Source of the DNA: Verrucomicrobiota bacterium
GTDB lineage: Bacteria; Verrucomicrobiota; Verrucomicrobiia; Limisphaerales; UBA9464
DNA length: 64,000 bases
Direction: 5' to 3'
NCBI GenBank assembly: GCA_017309115.1
Contig: JAFLEF010000003.1
Location: 124,001-188,000 of the forward strand
Shown here one piece after another: positions 1 to 7,799 of the stretch. Made by a program: the position numbers and the translations under genes. The notes beneath the pieces are model-generated. The model was not told the DNA's origin. It searched no databases and was given only the letters and a program-made list of their open reading frames with translations. Each line of letters opens with the position of its first letter. The first letter of the stretch is position 1.

Positions 1-140
1 TGAAAAAATCGAGCAACGGACGCCACCAGGCCCGCGCCGGGGCGGGGGGCGGAGCAGCGGAACCCCGGGCGGCGGGTGTGGGATCAGTCGCAACGGCACT
101 CATGCGGATGGGCGGTCAGACGGTCGGAATGTGTAAAGCT

Positions 141-1274
141 TCACGGGTATTTTACCGACTGAACGAACTTCAGGAAGTTGGCCTTCTCGCCGGAAATCAG
201 GGCATCGTCACCGGTCAACTTATAGAACCAAGTCCGATCCGGCCGCGGCACAATCGCGGCCAACATGCGTTTACCGGCCATACTGCCTTCGCCCGCCAGT
301 TCCACGATGATGGCCTTTTCGCCGCCGCTAAGATCAGTGGTGGTGGTGGTTTCGGCGAGGGTGGCGTCGTCGATGGGGCCCAGGCCGAATTGATTTCGCC
401 AGCGGTTCACATTGGCGAGGGTGCCGCCGGCGGCCGGTCCGAGGGCGACGACGGACAGGTCACCCGTTTGGTTGTTCGGCCCGCTTAGGGCGAAGCTCGC
501 CAACCGCATGGTCGAAGCGGGCACCGACTTCCAGGTCGTCGGAACCTCCCACTTCGGCAACGACGTGCTGGGCGGAGGGGCCACCGGGCCGCGCATGTCG
601 GGAGGTGTTCCCGGAGCGCCGGCCGAAGGAGCGGGAGCGGAACTGGGCCCGCCCGCCGGGGAACCGGTTTGCACCGACTTCAACCACGCCTTGAACTTGT
701 CGGCATTGTCCCGCACCAGGGCGTCCTCACCCGTCGCCTTGAAGAACACGGTGGTCCCGGGAAGCGGCAGAACTGCGGCCAACGTCCGGACCTTGTACTT
801 GTTGTCCAGCATGGGCTTGTCGCTGACCATCTCATAAAGTTCTCCCTCGTATTCGCCGATCTTCACAACCTGACGGCTGCCGGCGAGATCGGCTTCGGCG
901 AGGGGACTTAGGCCTACCTGGTCCCGCCAACGATTCACGTTGTCCAGCATGCTGCCGGACTGTCCACCCAGAGGGACTACCGAGACGTCGACGGATCGGC
1001 CGTCGGCGCTGGCTATGGCATAGCTGGCGATTCGCATGCCGCCGGTGGAGGCCTTTTCGGTCCAGCCGTCCGGGACGATCCAGGGCGGCCGCGGAGCCGG
1101 GGCATTGGCGGCGGGAGTGACAGAGGTGTTGGCGGGGGCTGCCGATGCCGCAGTGGCGGTGGCCGGGCGCTCCTTGGGAGCTTGGTAAACCCGGACTTCT
1201 TCCTCTGGTTTGCAACCCCAGGAGAGAGCCAGCAAGGGAGGAAGCAGATAGACGAATCGGCAGCGCATCGGCAT
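141..1274 (-). CDS. Secreted lipoprotein with a duplicated domain
   Basis: Predicted lipoprotein of 377 residues. The start at 1274 gives a short basic N-terminus, a hydrophobic stretch and a lipobox ending LSWGC, followed by an acidic/proline-alanine linker (about residues 25-65); the open frame upstream of this ATG overlaps the divergent hydrolase gene and reads as low-quality sequence. The mature part holds two copies of one domain of about 130 residues. Each contains a W-x-VP start, MR-(I/L)AS-(Y/F)-A, a VDVSVV/GDLSVV strand, and NVNRWR-(D/N)-Q-(V/F)-GL. I recognise no enzymatic family. It is probably an outer-membrane- or periplasm-anchored protein of unknown role. It is divergent from the MBL/beta-CASP gene. 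Confidence 0.7.
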   Translation of the reverse strand: MPMRCRFVYLLPPLLALSWGCKPEEEVRVYQAPKERPATATAASAAPANTSVTPAANAPAPRPPWIVPDGWTEKASTGGMRIASYAIASADGRSVDVSVVPLGGQSGSMLDNVNRWRDQVGLSPLAEADLAGSRQVVKIGEYEGELYEMVSDKPMLDNKYKVRTLAAVLPLPGTTVFFKATGEDALVRDNADKFKAWLKSVQTGSPAGGPSSAPAPSAGAPGTPPDMRGPVAPPPSTSLPKWEVPTTWKSVPASTMRLASFALSGPNNQTGDLSVVALGPAAGGTLANVNRWRNQFGLGPIDDATLAETTTTTDLSGGEKAIIVELAGEGSMAGKRMLAAIVPRPDRTWFYKLTGDDALISGEKANFLKFVQSVKYP

Positions 1275-1401
1275 TAAGTAGCCATCGGAGTCGTCCCCGG
1301 CAAGCATCCCGGCTGGTTTGGTAGCGGATTCCCAGGCGGCGAACCGCTCGTCGTTCAACTTCAGGATTGGTCCGCCGGGCTTCCCCCGCCAACGTCCGGG
1401 G

Positions 1402-2775
1402 GTGCAGGTTACCAATCTCAATCCCGATCCCGACATCGGCGCCAGTGCGTGGGTGGTCGAATGCGACGGGCATCGGCTGTTGCTCGACGCCGGGACCCAT
1501 CCCCAGCGGGAAGGCCGGGCGGGTCTGCCGCTGTACGCCCAAGCCGGCGAGGCGCCCATGGACGCCATCGCCCTGTCGCATTGCCACCACGACCACGTGG
1601 GTTCGCTCCCGGTCGCCATCCGGCACTTTCCGTCGGCGCACGTGTTCATGACCGACCTGAGCTACTTCCTGGTCGAACGCGTTCTGCACAATTCCGTGAA
1701 CGTCATGCTGCGGCAGCGGGCCGAATTGGGGATCAAGGAGTATCCACTGTTCAGCCACGAAGAGGTGGACGACTACGCAGCCGTGTTTCAAGGCATTGCC
1801 TACCGCAAGGAAGTGGATTGGGTATCGTTTCCGCGAGGGCGTCGGACGACCTCACCCACCCTGGAGTTTTTCGACGCCGGCCACACTCTGGGATCGGCCG
1901 GAATTCGGGTGAAGGGGCATCGGCAAACCCTATTCTACAGCGGTGACGTGTGTTTTCACGATCAGACCCTATTGCGGGCCGCTCGGTTCGACGGGGTGAA
2001 GGCGGACATCCTGATCCTGGAGACCACCCGGGGCGGACGGTCCTTGTCCCCGGACTTTTCGCGCGAAGCGGAAATGGCGCGGTTGGGCGACGCCATTGAG
2101 GAAGTGCTGGCGGCCAAGGGCAGTGTGTTGATTCCTTCGTTCGCCCTCGGCCGAACCCAGGAAATGCTCGCGGAACTAGCCCTGTGGATGAAGGCCGGCC
2201 GCTGGAAGCCCCGGCCGGTCCACATTGGTGGATTGGGTCGGGTGTTCACGGAGATCTATGACTTGCAGGCCCATCGCACGCATCGGTCGCACCCGCGGTT
2301 ACGTCTGACCGAGGCCGTGGAGTTGAAGGTGCTGTCTCCGCAGGAGCTGGAGCACACCAAGCTGACCGGCGGAAAAATCTTTGTGATGACCGCCGGCATG
2401 ATGAGCGAAAACACCGGAGCCCACGATCTGGCTCTGCGCATGGTGGAGGATCCGCGGCAGGCGATTTTCTTCGTCGGCTATTCGGCGCCGGATTCCCCAG
2501 CCGGACGACTGCGGGAGTGTCCGCCCGGAAAGAAGTTCCTGTTCAGCCAGTTCGGGGGCGAGTTGACCCGAAATTGTCGGGTCGAGGCGTTTGATCTGAC
2601 GGCTCACGCCAACCGGGAGGATCTCTTGGAGTTCGTGGGTCAGGTTGATCCCCGGGTGGTGGTACTGGGGCACGGGGACGGTCCGGCCCGGAGTTGGTTT
2701 GCCGAGGAGATCGCGCAACGCTGGCCGCAAATTCGGGTTCATCAGCCCGGTCCCGGAGAAACTGTGGCCTGCTGA
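1402..2775 (+). CDS. MBL-fold/beta-CASP metallo-hydrolase (RNA-processing type)
   Basis: Protein of 457 residues from the GTG at 1402; a TTG at 1318 would add 28 residues that do not look conserved, so the start is uncertain. The metallo-beta-lactamase motif SHCHHDHVG sits near residues 59-67 (HxHxDH). Downstream are FYSGDV, LETTRGGR, the beta-CASP motif SFALGRTQE, and DLTAHANREDL followed by VVVLGHGD. This layout matches the beta-CASP nucleases (RNase J/CPSF73-like and archaeal-type exonuclease families), which cut RNA or DNA with two zinc ions. The exact substrate cannot be read from sequence. It lies 36 bp upstream of rsmD on the same strand, so the two may be co-transcribed in an RNA-metabolism unit. 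Confidence 0.85.
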   Translation: MQVTNLNPDPDIGASAWVVECDGHRLLLDAGTHPQREGRAGLPLYAQAGEAPMDAIALSHCHHDHVGSLPVAIRHFPSAHVFMTDLSYFLVERVLHNSVNVMLRQRAELGIKEYPLFSHEEVDDYAAVFQGIAYRKEVDWVSFPRGRRTTSPTLEFFDAGHTLGSAGIRVKGHRQTLFYSGDVCFHDQTLLRAARFDGVKADILILETTRGGRSLSPDFSREAEMARLGDAIEEVLAAKGSVLIPSFALGRTQEMLAELALWMKAGRWKPRPVHIGGLGRVFTEIYDLQAHRTHRSHPRLRLTEAVELKVLSPQELEHTKLTGGKIFVMTAGMMSENTGAHDLALRMVEDPRQAIFFVGYSAPDSPAGRLRECPPGKKFLFSQFGGELTRNCRVEAFDLTAHANREDLLEFVGQVDPRVVVLGHGDGPARSWFAEEIAQRWPQIRVHQPGPGETVAC

Positions 2776-2811
2776 GAGCCGCCGGACGTTCATCTTCAGA
2801 AACCCACACTC

Positions 2812-3444
2812 ATGCGCATCATTGGCGGACAGGCGGCGGGACGAATTGTCCGGGTTCCGGAAGGGCTCGGCGTTCGTCCGATGCCCGATAAAGTGAAGCT
2901 GGCGGTCTTCAATTCCTTGGGCGGCTTTGTCGATGGCGTCCGGGTTCTGGATCTGTTTGCCGGCACGGGCGCACTGGGACACGAGTGTCTGAGCCGGGGC
3001 GCGCGTTCAGTGGTCAGCGTAGAAAAATCGGACAAGCATGCCCGGTTTTATCGGCACAATCTGGAACTGACCGGGCTGCCTGCCGCTGCGGTGGAGTTGC
3101 GCGTGACGGATGTTTTCTCGGCATTACCTCAGCTGGAAGCGGCGGGACGCCGGTTTGAATTGGTGATTGCCGATCCACCCTACGGCGAGAAGAACGTGGG
3201 CCGTCGATCGCAGTCGCTGGCCCAAAAGCTCCTGGATGACCCGCATCTGCCGCCCCTGTTGGAACCCGGTGGGCTCTTCATTCTGGGGCATACCAAGCGG
3301 GACACTCTTGAACTGGGGGTCTTCTGGAAGGAGCGCAAGCAACTGCGGCATGGCGATACCGTGATTCGCTTTCTGGAGGCGGCTCCGACTTCGGGCCTTG
3401 GTGCGCCACCAGCGGTGTCGATTCCCGCAGAGTCAGGTGTCTGA
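2812..3444 (+). CDS. rsmD: 16S rRNA (guanine966-N2)-methyltransferase RsmD
   Basis: A 210-residue class I SAM-dependent methyltransferase. It starts with the family-typical MRIIGGQAAGR, has the SAM-binding motif DLFAGTGALGHE near residues 47-58, an acidic residue (VEK) closing the second strand, and the catalytic IADPPYGEK at about 119-127. RsmD methylates G966 of 16S rRNA on the small ribosomal subunit. The N-terminal R-(V)-RPMPDKVK-AVFNSL segment is also family-typical. Length is slightly above the usual 180-200 residues because of a C-terminal tail rich in A, P and S. It follows the beta-CASP gene on the same strand. Confidence 0.93.
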   Translation: MRIIGGQAAGRIVRVPEGLGVRPMPDKVKLAVFNSLGGFVDGVRVLDLFAGTGALGHECLSRGARSVVSVEKSDKHARFYRHNLELTGLPAAAVELRVTDVFSALPQLEAAGRRFELVIADPPYGEKNVGRRSQSLAQKLLDDPHLPPLLEPGGLFILGHTKRDTLELGVFWKERKQLRHGDTVIRFLEAAPTSGLGAPPAVSIPAESGV

Positions 3445-3452
3445 CCGGCCCT

Positions 3453-3520
3453 AGCCCGGATGTTTCACACTCTTTCGGCTGTGGCTGGCGGCGTTGGCCT
3501 GTGAGTGAGAGATCCGGGCT
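3453..3520. repeat. Intergenic inverted repeat
   Basis: AGCCCGGAT (3453-3461) and its exact reverse complement (3512-3520) flank about 50 nt just downstream of rsmD. It could be a REP-like element or a weak transcription end for the upstream pair; no T-run follows. Confidence 0.4.
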
Positions 3521-3658
3521 GGCGGGGCGTTTTGGCACGATCTCGTCTGGGTGAAAACCGAAGTCCGTCCGCTGGAGCTGACTTCGTTCTGACGGGCTCA
3601 CTGGCTTGACGGTGGGGGGATCTTGTTTCCCTATTCGCCCATGATCTTCGTTGGCGCC

Positions 3659-5785
3659 ATGACTCGGAATTCTCGACTGGTCGTGGGGCTGATGGGACTG
3701 GCGGTGGGGGCCTTCCTGGCTTCTGCCCAGGTGGTGATCAACGAACTCATGTATCACGCACCGGAGGATCTGGACGACCTTCAATTCGTCGAACTGCACA
3801 ATGTCGGGCGCGAACCGGTGGATCTGAGTGGTTGGTCCTTTTCCAAGGGCATTCAGTTTGTGTTTCCGTCCGGCACCAAAATTGAGCCCAAAGGCTTTGT
3901 GGTGGTGTGTCTGAATACCGAACGTTTTCGGGAGTTCTACTCAGTTCCCGTGGTGGGTGAGTTCTCGGCGAAACTCAAAAGAAGTGGGGAGCGGGTGGAA
4001 CTGGTTAATGCCTCCGGGATGCGTGTTGACAGCGTCAAGTATTCCGACCAGGCGCCCTGGCCGATGGGTCCGGACGGGCACTCCGGTTCTCTGGAGCGGA
4101 TTTGCCCGACGGCCTCCAGTGAGAATCCGGCCAATTGGATTTCTTCCCCGCTCTCCGAATTGCGCGACAAGCCGACGGGCACTCCTGGGCAGGTGAACGC
4201 CGGGTATTCAGCTGACCTCCCCCCGCCGATTCAATCCGTCACCTTCTCCCCGGCCTTACCAACTTCGAATCAGCCCGTGCAGGTGGAGGCGCAGCTGCCG
4301 GTCGACGCCGCGGTGGAAGAAGTGAACGTATGGTATCGATTGGCGGGCTCCGGATTTGAGGGGACGGAAATTCTCCTGCCGATGAAGCAGTCAGCAGCGG
4401 GTCGGTATGTGGCGACCATTCCAGGGCAAAAGGAGGAGTACTTGATTCGGTTTCGCGTGGAAGCTCGCGGCACGAAAGGCACCCGGCGATCGTTCCCCGC
4501 AAACACGGAACCGCGGCCGGCGTTTTCTGCGTACGTGGCGTCACCCTTCACACCTGCGGCCATTCCCTTCGCCTGGCTGATTAACACCCGGGAAGCAGCG
4601 ACGAAACGGGCCGTGCGCAGCAGGGCTAACGAGGAGGATGGGTTCGGAGATCCCCCGGGACGTGGACGACGCGGCGGGTTTCGCGGAGGGCCATTTGGAG
4701 GCCCTCCGGCCGAGCGAACGCCGTTCACTTCGGCCTTCGTTTATTTCGATCCCAAGACCCGGAAGACCGAACTCTTTGACTTCGTGCAAATCCACGAGCG
4801 CAAGGGGGGCCACAAGGTTCATTTCTACCGGGATCAAATGCTCCAAGAGATGACCACTATCGCCCTGATCTTCGAAGGGGATACCGCTGCCTTGGTGGAA
4901 CCGCTGGCCTATGAGGTTTATCGCCGATCCGGCATGCCGGCGGCCCGCAGCCAGTACGTGCGGGTGTGGCAGGATGGTCGATCCCATGGATACACGGTGT
5001 TGGTGGAGCAACCCAATAAAGCATTCCTCCGGCGAAATCAGATCAATGACGACGGGACGATGTACAAGTTGATCTGGTACGGAGGCGATTTGGTCGGGCA
5101 GCACGAGAAGCATTCCCACCGCCGGTCGGGGCACGAGGATCTGATTCAAACAGTCACGGGGCTGGATGAGTCTACCGGCGACACGCAGTGGCAGTTCATT
5201 CAGAAGAATTTCGCCGTGGACGAGGTCGCCACGTATTTCGCGGTCAACATGCTGCTGTCTCACTGGGATGGTTTCTTCAACAACTACTTTGCCTACCACG
5301 ATCAGGAAGGGACCGGAAAATGGATGATGTTCCCTTGGGATCAGGACAGTACGTGGGGGCTGCGGGGAGGCCGGGGCGTCAATGTCTACTACACCATGGC
5401 GCTCACGTTTGGGATGAACGGGGATGAACCGCCAGAGCGGGGACGAGGTGGAACCTGGCGTCCCCCGGGATGGTTCTCCGGCCCATTGCTGGCAAACCCC
5501 CAGTTCCGTCAGGTCTTCCTGCGGCGCACTCGACAGTTGTTGGACACCGTTTACACCGAGGCCGTGCTGGGCCCGGTGATTGATTACACCGAGAAGATTC
5601 TTACCCCGGAGGTGCGTTTGCGGGCGCAACTGTTGAAATGGGATCCGGAACTGGCCGTACAGCAGTTGCAGTACGACCTGGGGCGTATGCGCGAACACTT
5701 GCGATTGCGTCGGGAATTTCTCTTGTCCCAGTCGGAGCTGCCGCCCGCCGCCTCGAATCCAGCTCAGCCAACGAAACCCGAATAG
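3659..5785 (+). CDS. Secreted CotH kinase-family protein with lamin-tail domain
   Basis: A 708-residue secreted protein. The ATG at 3659 gives a clean signal peptide ending near SAQ; an upstream TTG or ATG would only prepend non-signal sequence. Residues about 20-150 form a lamin-tail (LTD) domain (VINELMYHAPEDLDDLQFVEL...DLSGWSF). A beta-rich stretch follows, then a CotH domain from about 350: VHFYRDQMLQEM, LVEQPNKAFLRRN, and the late motif HWDGFFNNYFAYHD with MFPWDQDSTWG, whose aspartates correspond to the kinase-like active site. CotH proteins are spore-coat or secreted kinases; LTD-CotH fusions are common in Verrucomicrobiota and Planctomycetota. A Gly/Arg/Pro-rich insert (about 325-350) is unusual. 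The substrate is unknown. Confidence 0.85.
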   Translation: MTRNSRLVVGLMGLAVGAFLASAQVVINELMYHAPEDLDDLQFVELHNVGREPVDLSGWSFSKGIQFVFPSGTKIEPKGFVVVCLNTERFREFYSVPVVGEFSAKLKRSGERVELVNASGMRVDSVKYSDQAPWPMGPDGHSGSLERICPTASSENPANWISSPLSELRDKPTGTPGQVNAGYSADLPPPIQSVTFSPALPTSNQPVQVEAQLPVDAAVEEVNVWYRLAGSGFEGTEILLPMKQSAAGRYVATIPGQKEEYLIRFRVEARGTKGTRRSFPANTEPRPAFSAYVASPFTPAAIPFAWLINTREAATKRAVRSRANEEDGFGDPPGRGRRGGFRGGPFGGPPAERTPFTSAFVYFDPKTRKTELFDFVQIHERKGGHKVHFYRDQMLQEMTTIALIFEGDTAALVEPLAYEVYRRSGMPAARSQYVRVWQDGRSHGYTVLVEQPNKAFLRRNQINDDGTMYKLIWYGGDLVGQHEKHSHRRSGHEDLIQTVTGLDESTGDTQWQFIQKNFAVDEVATYFAVNMLLSHWDGFFNNYFAYHDQEGTGKWMMFPWDQDSTWGLRGGRGVNVYYTMALTFGMNGDEPPERGRGGTWRPPGWFSGPLLANPQFRQVFLRRTRQLLDTVYTEAVLGPVIDYTEKILTPEVRLRAQLLKWDPELAVQQLQYDLGRMREHLRLRREFLLSQSELPPAASNPAQPTKPE

Positions 5786-6322
5786 GACCGTAGAAGTGCC
5801 GTAGCGCCGCCGTCGCCTACGTGGGACTCCGTGGAGTTCTACCCGGATGTTCGTAGGGCGATCGATCTGAGCCCGAGTTGTTCCACTTGGAGCGTTGGGA
5901 ACAAATCAGTCCAATTCGGGGCCAATTCGACCGAACGGAACCAGTGAGCAGCCATTTCGGTTTGGTGGAGTTCAGGACAACCTGATTTCTGCCGCAAACT
6001 CTACCAAAAGAATCAGGTTTTGGGGCAATTCCTCTAGACGTCGTATCTCCGGAGTAAATCCTGTGCAAAAGGCCTGATTTTCGAATGTTTATAAACTCTA
6101 TTGACGCGATCGTGTTTAGACGATTGGATCGATCCGCGTCGGCGATACCCCGCCGAATTGGCAACAAGTACTCACATGGCCTCCATTCCCGTCTTTCGTC
6201 CTGGGCTTTCCGATACCTTCGGCGCCGGGGAGCTCCAACTGGTCCCCGATTCTACTTTCCTGCCCATAACTCCCCGCTAGTTCCCCAAGGCACTTTCTTT
6301 ATTGGCCCTAGCGGCGACGTCC
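5786..6322. other. Intergenic region, no gene seen
   Basis: 537 bp between two plus-strand genes. It is less GC-rich than its surroundings (for example around 5990-6110) and has no convincing reading frame. It probably carries the promoter of the downstream outer-membrane gene; I could not fix a -10/-35 pair with confidence. Confidence 0.4.
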
Positions 6323-7798
6323 ATGCATAACACTCCGGCGATTCCTCGTTTGAGTTCTTCGACAGTGCCAACGAGCATTTCACCTGTGTTACGGCGTGAG
6401 CCCACGATTCCGTGGGCCCTTGGGTGGCTGGCGATTGGACTGACGGGATGGGGCTGCGGGACAGCCAAGGTCCATTCGGCTGACTTCAGGCCGGTTACCA
6501 CTCGGGCGGTGGGTGCCAATCGGGTGTCGGATCGGCCGGATTACGCCCGACTTCTAAGTGAGACGGCGCGCACCAATGGTTGGACGGCGATCGAGTCCGT
6601 CGACTGGCTCGATGTCGGGGTGCAAAGCCGATTTCGTTACGAGATTCGGGAGAACGATTATCGCACGCCGGCATTGTTGAGTGACGATGCGCTCTTTACC
6701 CAGACCCTTGTTTATCTCGGTGTCCACGACGTGCTTGATCCGCTGCGGGTGGCCGGTGAGTTCATGGATTCCCGTCGAATGCTGAGCGACCGCGTCTCGG
6801 TTCCGAACGAAGAGAACTACCGGGAAGTGCTGCAGGCGCACGTGGACCTGCACTTCGAGGACGTTACGCCGGGACAACCGCTGACGGCCATGGTGGGTCG
6901 GATGACGTTCGATGCCGTCGACCGGCGCCTGATCGCGCGCAATCGATTTCGAAATGTCATCAACGCCTTCGACGGATTTCGAGTGCGCTGGGGTGAAGAC
7001 AAGAAGCCTTGGGAATTGGATGCCTTTGTGGTGCGACCGGTGGAACGGAGTGTCGAGTATTTTGACGAGTCATATAACAGCTCGTGGCTGTATGGCGTCA
7101 CGGGATACTACCGGGCGGCTTCTCCCGGAATTGAATTGGAACCTTATTGGCTCCTGCTGGATCAGAATGCTCGTCAGGGAATCCCTCTGGAGCGGTATTT
7201 GAATACCTTCGGACTGCACGCCTTTGGCCGGTGGGATGACGACCACTGGGACTATGACGTCAGCTTGGCAGGCCAGGTGGGGGAAACGCGAGGATTGCCC
7301 CAACGCGCCTGGGCGGCTCATGCGGAAACGGGTTACTCGTGGAAGGTCCCGTGGAAACCCCGCTTGGCGCTGTGGATCAATTATGCCACGGGCGATCAGG
7401 ATCCAACGGACGACACGCAGCAGCGCTTTGACCCGTTGTTTGGAGCCACCTTTGCCTTCTATGGATACAGCGGATACTTCAGTTGGCAGAACACGATCAA
7501 TCCATCGATACGATTTAGTGTTCAGCCGACCGAACGCCTCCGGGCAGAGGCGATCTTTCGGGCCAACTGGCTGGCCAGCGACAAGGATGCGTGGGTTCGG
7601 GGGTTACGCATTGATCCCACCGGCAACAGCGGAAGTTTCGTGGGACAGGAAATTGACCTACGACTCGCCTACCCGGTTTGGCGGTGGATGGAATTGGAAT
7701 TGGTGTACGCGCATTTCTTCCCGGGCGAATTCGTCGCGGAGACAGGTCCGGACCCGGGCAGCGACTTCATTTATCTGCAGACTGTCCTGAGGTTCTAA
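6323..7798 (+). CDS. Outer-membrane beta-barrel protein, Alginate_exp-like
   Basis: Protein of 491 residues from the ATG at 6323 (a TTG at 6302 is possible). An N-terminal hydrophobic segment (WALGWLAIGLTGWGCG) suggests export, and a lipobox-like Cys is present. The rest is a run of alternating amphipathic strands ending in a C-terminal aromatic strand (DFIYLQTVLRF), the usual outer-membrane insertion signal. The RFRYEIREND start, the GRM..(D/N)..RLIARNRFRNV strand and GLHAFGRWDDDHWDYDVSLAGQVG resemble the alginate-export porin family (PF13372). In this phylum such proteins are usually of unknown substrate, so the name does not imply alginate. Its stop codon is one base from the stop of the convergent gene. 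Confidence 0.72.
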   Translation: MHNTPAIPRLSSSTVPTSISPVLRREPTIPWALGWLAIGLTGWGCGTAKVHSADFRPVTTRAVGANRVSDRPDYARLLSETARTNGWTAIESVDWLDVGVQSRFRYEIRENDYRTPALLSDDALFTQTLVYLGVHDVLDPLRVAGEFMDSRRMLSDRVSVPNEENYREVLQAHVDLHFEDVTPGQPLTAMVGRMTFDAVDRRLIARNRFRNVINAFDGFRVRWGEDKKPWELDAFVVRPVERSVEYFDESYNSSWLYGVTGYYRAASPGIELEPYWLLLDQNARQGIPLERYLNTFGLHAFGRWDDDHWDYDVSLAGQVGETRGLPQRAWAAHAETGYSWKVPWKPRLALWINYATGDQDPTDDTQQRFDPLFGATFAFYGYSGYFSWQNTINPSIRFSVQPTERLRAEAIFRANWLASDKDAWVRGLRIDPTGNSGSFVGQEIDLRLAYPVWRWMELELVYAHFFPGEFVAETGPDPGSDFIYLQTVLRF

Positions 7799-7799
7799 G

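Noticed and set aside
5786..6322. Possible ncRNA in the AT-richer intergenic region
   Set aside because: No stable conserved-looking hairpin or known RNA motif could be found by eye.
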